From positions 26,429,501-26,493,500 of the forward strand of contig JAKSXM010000272.1 in assembly GCA_022575985.1 (NCBI GenBank): DNA of 64,000 nucleotides. The letters run 5' to 3'. The position numbers and the translations under genes were made by a program. Shown here piece by piece: positions 58,491-64,000 of this stretch; the stretch's first letter is position 1, and each line of letters starts with the position of its first letter. The notes beneath the pieces are model-generated. The model had not been told where the DNA came from and ran no database searches. It was given only the letters and a program-made list of their open reading frames with translations. This stretch comes from Anagrus nilaparvatae (taxonomy: Eukaryota; Arthropoda; Insecta; Hymenoptera; Mymaridae).

Positions 58491-60666
58491 TTAAGTTAGG
58501 ACATACCTTAAGTAAATTTAATCAGTATAAATCTCAATTAATGGATCAATCTGAATAAAACATAGAATTAAAAAAATTATTTTAAATACTATGTCTAAAA
58601 ATAATAATACATTTATTACTTAACGTTTATAATGACATATATAATTCTGAAGTTTAAGCATATTATGTATATACATAATATGTTAAATACATGTATAGAA
58701 ATAAAATTTAAAATTTATATTTACAAAATGCATTATTTATTTTTTTTTAATCACATACTTTTGTTATTTAAAAGATATTTTACTTGAAAACAATAAAATT
58801 TTGTTATTTAAAAGCAGAAATCTCTTTTCTGAATTTACAGGAGAAAATATATAAAAAATTATTCAATTAACTAAAGTATTATTTTATGATCATTAGATAA
58901 AATTTCAGGGTTACATTTTCCAATATTTCTGCTTTTCACGTAAAAATTTTAAAAAATGGCTTAAACCATCGTGTAGCCAGGAAAATTTACGATCGATTAT
59001 GTCTTTTAGATTTATTTTTTAAACGTTTTTACATCGATTTTATGAATAAAATTGATTATTTTAGGGTCCGAAAATGGCCAAAATTTCAAAAATTCACAGC
59101 GACGACCAGAAAGCATATTAAAACCTGAATTTGTAGGAGAGAGGATATTTCATAAGTATAAACCACTGTGCAAAACTAGAGCACGATTCGAAGACCCGGC
59201 CTGGGAACTTTTGTACATTTCATATGGAATTACTCTGAAGTTAAAATATAAATTTTAATTTATTATAATAAAATAATAATAATAATAATCATGATTGATA
59301 ATTTTATTAAAATTAAATTAAAAAAAAAGAACAAAATTAAGTAAAGCAATTGGTACAAATTATTAATCTCAATGGAATATTTTCATAGGTGTTGGTTTAT
59401 ATAAAAGCCTCACACTAAATATCAGGGGATAGTATAACTTCAAATCTTACACAAGAGAATTTTCAAACAAAAAAAAACATTTAAAAAATATATATAAAAT
59501 ATATGTGTATATATATTTTATACGTAAAAATATAAAATTTAGTTATAATTAAAAAAAAATAATCAATATTATTTACTATTTTTAAAATATAAGGTAATTA
59601 ATCATATTCAAAAATAACATTAAAAAATAATTAATTCTAAAAAAATGATTTATGAAACTTAACTTGGTAAGTATAAAGTCACTCAAAAAGCTAAAAGAAA
59701 AATTTTAAAATATTTTAAGTTTTTTTTTTGGTTTAAAATACTACATCATAATCAAGTTTTTGGTCGATCCCTCGTCGTTAAACGTCACTTCTTATGAAAA
59801 GGTTTATAACCTAAAGTTAAACTATATAATATTATGACCTCGTCAACACAAATTATTATAATAGATTGAAAATTTCAAATTAATTTTTAACAAAAAACCA
59901 ATACTCACTATAACGATATACTTTATTATAAATTGGGAAAAAAAATTAAAGATTAATTACAAAAAGTTTGATTTACTTGGTTTATCCTAATAAAATATAT
60001 CGATTTAATTGAAGTACTATTTGAATAATTTATCTAAATTTTTCATTTAATTTTCATCCTAAAGTTTATTGAATTTAGCTACCCATAAGTAGTTTAATAA
60101 CAAAATACTAAGGTCTATAAGCGTCAAATCAAACGTTACATGCATCGAAAGTTTATTTTAATTACTGTAAGTAGACTTTGACACTTTTCATATATGGATA
60201 CAAGAAATTTCAAAAGGATGGACTTTATATATAATAAATTTAGTTTAACTTTAACTTTTACTACATGTATGGTTCTTACGTATGTATTGTAAAATAGTTA
60301 ATATAATGTTTGAATTGAGTTAAGATACTGCAGTAAGTAAATATATATATATATAGTATATACCTATTTTGTATAATCTAAAAGACCTATAACCCTTTAA
60401 AATGAAGGAGTGTTGTTCCTTCGGGGTATATAAATTCGGATACTATGGGGATTTTAGAAGAGATAAACTTTATGACTTTCATATATAATACCTCATTGAA
60501 CTTTTAGACGGAATTATTTCAATTTAATTGACATTTTAATATATAAAATTAAAATTTAATTTAATCTTTAAATTGATATTTTGAATAAGTAAAATGTAAT
60601 TAGTTTTTATCTTTAAAATTCTCTAATATTAAATTTTACATACACAAAAAAAAAATTTTTAATTTA
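58491..60666. other. AT-rich non-coding DNA
   Basis: An open frame at 59052-59258 ends in a slightly GC-richer piece (CCGGCCTGGGAAC near 59197) but shows no domain. TATA-rich tracts lie near 59490-59520 and 60341-60362. No gene. Confidence 0.55.
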
Positions 60667-60684
60667 GTCCCACTTTGGGCGCCA
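60667..60684 (-). mobile_element. Possible LTR-retrotransposon primer-binding site
   Basis: On the minus strand TGGCGCCCAAAGTGGGAC closely resembles primer-binding sites of LTR retrotransposons (TGGCGCCCAAC.TGGG.C type). It follows GTTACAAT, and ACA just before the PBS is the usual end of a 5' LTR. The LTR would lie at 60687 and upward on the + coordinates, but I could not find its other end, nor gag/pol sequence on the other side. It is at best a remnant. Confidence 0.35.
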
Positions 60685-60689
60685 ATTGT

Positions 60690-62880
60690 AACGTTCTTTA
60701 TTGTAAAATTTATTTCGAGCTAACTTTATTCTTTAACTAATATCAAATGTTCTAAAGATATATATATATATATATACGTATAACTTTGTAAGATATAAGT
60801 AATTAATTTTAACGAAAATAATAATTGAATTAAATTTAACTTGATAAATTAAATTTAGCTTATACCCTAAAGGTTATATAAATAAATTTTACGTTATCAA
60901 ATTTTAAATTAAAATTTATTACAGAGTAATAATTTAATTAATTTTTTTTTTTAAATTGTTAATTATCAGTTGATTTGATATAGCAAACTTTTTTTTTATT
61001 TTTACTAGAGCTGTTTTTTTTTCTATTTATTTTTGCAAATTGTCTATACGGTACTATAAGTGTTGCAATTTTAAACCATAGAATAAATTATCATTAAAAT
61101 TAAATTAAGTGCTTCTCGTTTATCCTAATCTTAATGAAAACAAAATATGGTATAGTTTGATACCTTAAATAAAATTATTTTTATTATATACTATTCTCAT
61201 AAATTTTAAAATTGACAATGCAAATCATCCTGTATTTTAAGGAAATAAAAAATTCAATGTCATAGGTTTTTATTTCACGAAATAAAACTAACATAAAAAA
61301 GATGCGTGAAATACTTTTATAGTTTTATGTACTTCATATACCGTTGTATTGCATATGAATTATTACTCTATGTACATATTTTTTGTTTATTTTATCTACT
61401 TTATTTTTTTATGTTCTTTTTATTCTATTATTTTATTTTTATAAATATTATACTCATATATAATGAAAGGTGGATTCCCCAACTGTGTAAAAGTTTTACT
61501 CAAGAGACGCAGAAATTGGTTCAAACTATTTTTTTTCGAAGGAACTAAAAATCTCCTCTCTCCAACTCTCAGCCAATATATTAACTTTTTCGATCAAATT
61601 CTTTATTTTCAGCAACCATTTTTGTATTTTTCAACTAAGTATATTTTTTGTAAGGTTGAAAAGATGAAGTTAGGAAGGTATCACTAAAAAATATTATTGT
61701 TGACATCAAGTTTAGATTCAGCGAACCAAAAAATATATTTTTTCTGTCAAAAAGAAAATGTTTTTTAAATATTGCTTATTTTAAGGGTTAAAAAAAGTTT
61801 TAAAAAAGGACTAAACCTCTTTAGTATATTAAATATAATTTCTGACATCAAACTCAGATTGAAGAGCTTAAAATACCTAGTAAGGGTCATCAAAATTAAA
61901 AAAAAGTAATTACAATTTTATGGGTTGAAGGAGTGAAAATGTGAGATTTTCTACAAATGTTCTTGAGTTGTTCCTGAAGAGATTTCACCAATTTTCCCAT
62001 TAGTTGTCGTACTTATTAAAAAAAAAGGAAAATGGTCCTAACTCATTTAAAAATAACCAACATATTTAAAAAAATCATAAATTTTTAAAATACATTTCAT
62101 TATCTAATAATTTTTTTTTTTATTACAAAATATTTAAATCGTAAATAAGAATAAATAATTAATTAATCCACAAATATAAAAAAAATCAATTAATAAAATA
62201 ATAGAATAATATTATAAGAAAAAGTGTTTAATTAACCTAGAAAATTCACTATGAAACTCATGTATAAAACAATAGCACAAAAAACTAATATTGTACACTT
62301 TGACATCTTAAGTAGGTGTTAAAAAAAAAAAAAATAAGATAAAATAAAGTTAAAAAAAAAAGTTTTCTCATCTTTCTGATAAGAGCTTTTGTAAAGAAAT
62401 TGTCAAGAAAAAAAGAGATAAAATAATAAATAAATAAACTTGTTTACAAAGAAAAAAAGAACAATTTTTTTAATTTAATTAATTCGCGTATGCTTAATTA
62501 AAATTGAATTATTTTTTTTTTTTTACTTAGTTCTAATATAATATTGATGTCTAATTTTTTTTGTCATATTTAAAATAAGTTTTAATTTATTGTATATTAT
62601 GTTATAATTTTGTGTTAAATAATGAAAAAAATTTAATTTGACCGTTTCTTACACAATTTAGGGTTGACTTGTGACCATGTATCTTCACTGGTTGAATGTT
62701 TTTTTTTCCTTGTCACTGTCTACCATCTAAAAAAGTTGCATTGCCATCTAACAGAAATTAAAGTTATAAAATAAAACTTATGACCGGTTTGTGTAACTAC
62801 ACAACCAACGAGCATGGAACATGTTCACTAATAACTAACACTGATAATAAAGTATCTATTCTGTTCATAATATCAATATT
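60690..62880. other. AT-rich non-coding DNA
   Basis: A TA tract lies near 60759-60776 and long A or T runs near 62322-62336 and 62511-62524. CATGGAACATGTT at 62812-62824 matches the complement of the end of the repeat at 63940 over 12-13 bases and might be its other terminus, but the word is partly self-complementary. The open frames at 61306-61687 have no domain. Confidence 0.5.
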
Positions 62881-62886
62881 TATATC

Positions 62887-63790
62887 CAAGTATTTCTGCA
62901 CTAAAGTTCTTTAGAGACTTCTGCACCAATGGTCCCTAAGTACTTCTGCACCAAAGGTCTTTAGGGACTTCTGCACCATAGGTCCCTAGGTACTTCTGAA
63001 CCAATGCTCCCTAGGTACTTCTGCACCAAAGGTCTTTAGAGACTTCTGCACCCTAGGTACTTCTGCACCAAAGGTCTTTAGGGACTTCTGCACCATAGGT
63101 CCCTAGGTACTTCTACACCAATGCTTCCTAAGTACTTCTGCACCAAAGGTTTTTAGGTACTTCTGCACCAAAGGTCTTTAGGTACTTCTGCACCAAAGGT
63201 CTTTAGGTACTTCTGCACCAAAGGTCTTTAGGGACTTCTGCACAATAGGTCCCTAGGTACTTCTACACCAATGCTTCCTAAGTACTTCTGCACCAAAGGT
63301 CTTTAGAGACTTCTGCACCCTAGGTACTTCTGCACCAAAGGTCTTTAGGGACTTCTGCACCAAAGGTCTTTAGGGACTACTGCACCAATGCTCCCTAAGT
63401 ACTTCTGCACCAAAGGTCTTTAGGGACTTCTGCACCATAGGTCCCTAGGTACTTCTACACAAATGCTTCCTAAGTACTTCTGCACCAAAGGTCTTTAGAG
63501 ACTTCTGCATCCTAGGTACTTCTGCACCAAAGGTCTTTAGGGACTTCTGCACCATAGGTCCCTAGGTACTTCTACACAAATGCTTCCTAAGTACTTCTGC
63601 ACCAAAGGTTTTTAGGTACTTCTGCACCAAAGGTCTTTAGGTACTTCTGCACCAAAGGTCTTTAGGGACTTCTGCACCAATGCTCCCTAAGTACTTCTGC
63701 ACCAAAGGTCTTTAGGGACTTTTGCACCATAGGTCCCTAGGTACTTCTGCACCAATGCTCCCTAAGTACTTCTGCACCAAAGGTCCCTAA
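62887..63790 (+). repeat. 25 bp minisatellite, ~36 copies
   Basis: An array of 25-base units, typically AGGTACTTCTGCACC followed by AAAGGTCTTT, AATGCTCCCT or ATAGGTCCCT. The variants follow each other in recurring orders (for example AAAGGTCTTT, then ATAGGTCCCT, then AATGCTTCCT), which points to higher-order duplication of multi-unit blocks. A few units have a 10-base deletion (GCACCCTAGGTAC). It joins without a break to the terminal part of the G-rich repeat family at 63790-63940. No reading-frame argument supports a protein. Confidence 0.9.
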
Positions 63791-63940
63791 ATCGAAAATA
63801 TTCTAAGTCCCATTTGACCCCCCCCCCCTTAAAGAGGACATATTTGACCCCCCCCCCTTAAAAAGGACAAATTTGAACCCCCCCCCCCTTAATTTTCCAG
63901 TTTTGAAGTACCCCCTCCCTATAAACATGTTCCATGTTAA
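63790..63940 (-). repeat. G-rich repeat family, copy 3, next to minisatellite
   Basis: On the minus strand: TTAACATGGAACATGTTTAT, AGGGAGGGGGTAC, three G-runs separated by TCAAATTTGTCC/TCAAATATGTCC-like words, GGGGTCAAATGGGACTTAG, then ATTTAGGGACC, which leads into the minisatellite units. The order matches 30085-30262 and 33605-33728. G-runs of 8 to 11 bases recur, so this strand could form four-stranded structures. Confidence 0.8.
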
Positions 63941-64000
63941 AATAATAAATACTGTTATTTCCAACAAATCATAACAATTTAAATAAATAAATAATAAATA

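Noticed and set aside
59052..59258. 68-codon frame with a locally GC-richer 3' part
   Set aside because: No motif, no similar sequence nearby, no splice or promoter context; left as unassigned.
62887..63790. CRISPR-like array
   Set aside because: The repeats are contiguous 25 bp units without unique spacers and the DNA is eukaryotic; it is a minisatellite.

Overview
The window looks like a gene-poor, very AT-rich stretch of animal nuclear DNA, most likely from an insect. The evidence is long A/T homopolymers, many (TA)n and (TAA)n microsatellites, and a dense layer of decayed eukaryotic transposable elements: non-LTR retrotransposon, Penelope-like, Helitron, hAT-type and other terminal-inverted-repeat (TIR) elements, and tRNA-derived repeats. 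I found no intact host protein gene, no rRNA and no convincing functional tRNA. Nearly all open frames are short A/T-run translations. The species cannot be read from the sequence; the TE mix fits a hymenopteran or other AT-rich insect genome. The window could be intergenic or inside a very long intron: one textbook recursive-splice motif sits on the + strand near 33,027.

Layout. 0-5 kb: a tRNA-like SINE head (3.09 kb) and a 5'-truncated LINE with a poly(A) tail, whose RNase H domain keeps all four catalytic acids (3.63-4.85 kb, minus). 5.1-6.7 kb: a long palindrome with ~700 bp arms. 6.8-7.6 kb: a GC-rich island holding a consensus-perfect histone mRNA 3' stem-loop (minus), back-to-back TATA boxes and two tandem arrays (46 bp and 45 bp units); this looks like a wrecked histone-type unit. 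10.6 kb: a 58 bp hAT-type MITE with an 8 bp target duplication. 12.7-13.55 kb: a frameshifted Helitron helicase C-terminus. 17-18 kb and 31.1-31.9 kb: three members of one TIR family. 22.9-23.9 kb: a TIR element with a nested hairpin. 25.3-27.9 kb: a second, larger palindrome (~1.2 kb arms), followed directly by another TIR element.

30-35 kb: two copies of a G-rich repeat family (the third is at the window's end), a second hAT-type MITE, a 154 bp tandem repeat and a 75 bp-arm hairpin. 36.6-37.3 kb: a LINE endonuclease relic. 38-41.3 kb: a decayed Penelope-like element (RT plus GIY-YIG) and, beside it, a non-autonomous Helitron with clean ends. 50.3-51.3 kb: a TIR element carrying a tRNA-like segment. 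54.5 kb: a one-armed diverged copy of the second palindrome. 58 kb: a broken coding relic of unknown family. 60.67 kb: a possible LTR primer-binding site. 62.9-63.94 kb: a 25 bp minisatellite joined to a terminus of the G-rich repeat family.

There is no operon-like or pathway-like cooperation among genes here. The functional candidates are structural: two long palindromes that could make hairpin RNAs (endo-siRNA precursors), several MITE hairpins, the recursive splice motif, and the repeat family that seems to have seeded a minisatellite. All coordinates were worked out by eye; repeat boundaries are good to a few bases where short motifs are quoted and to roughly 10-30 bases elsewhere.
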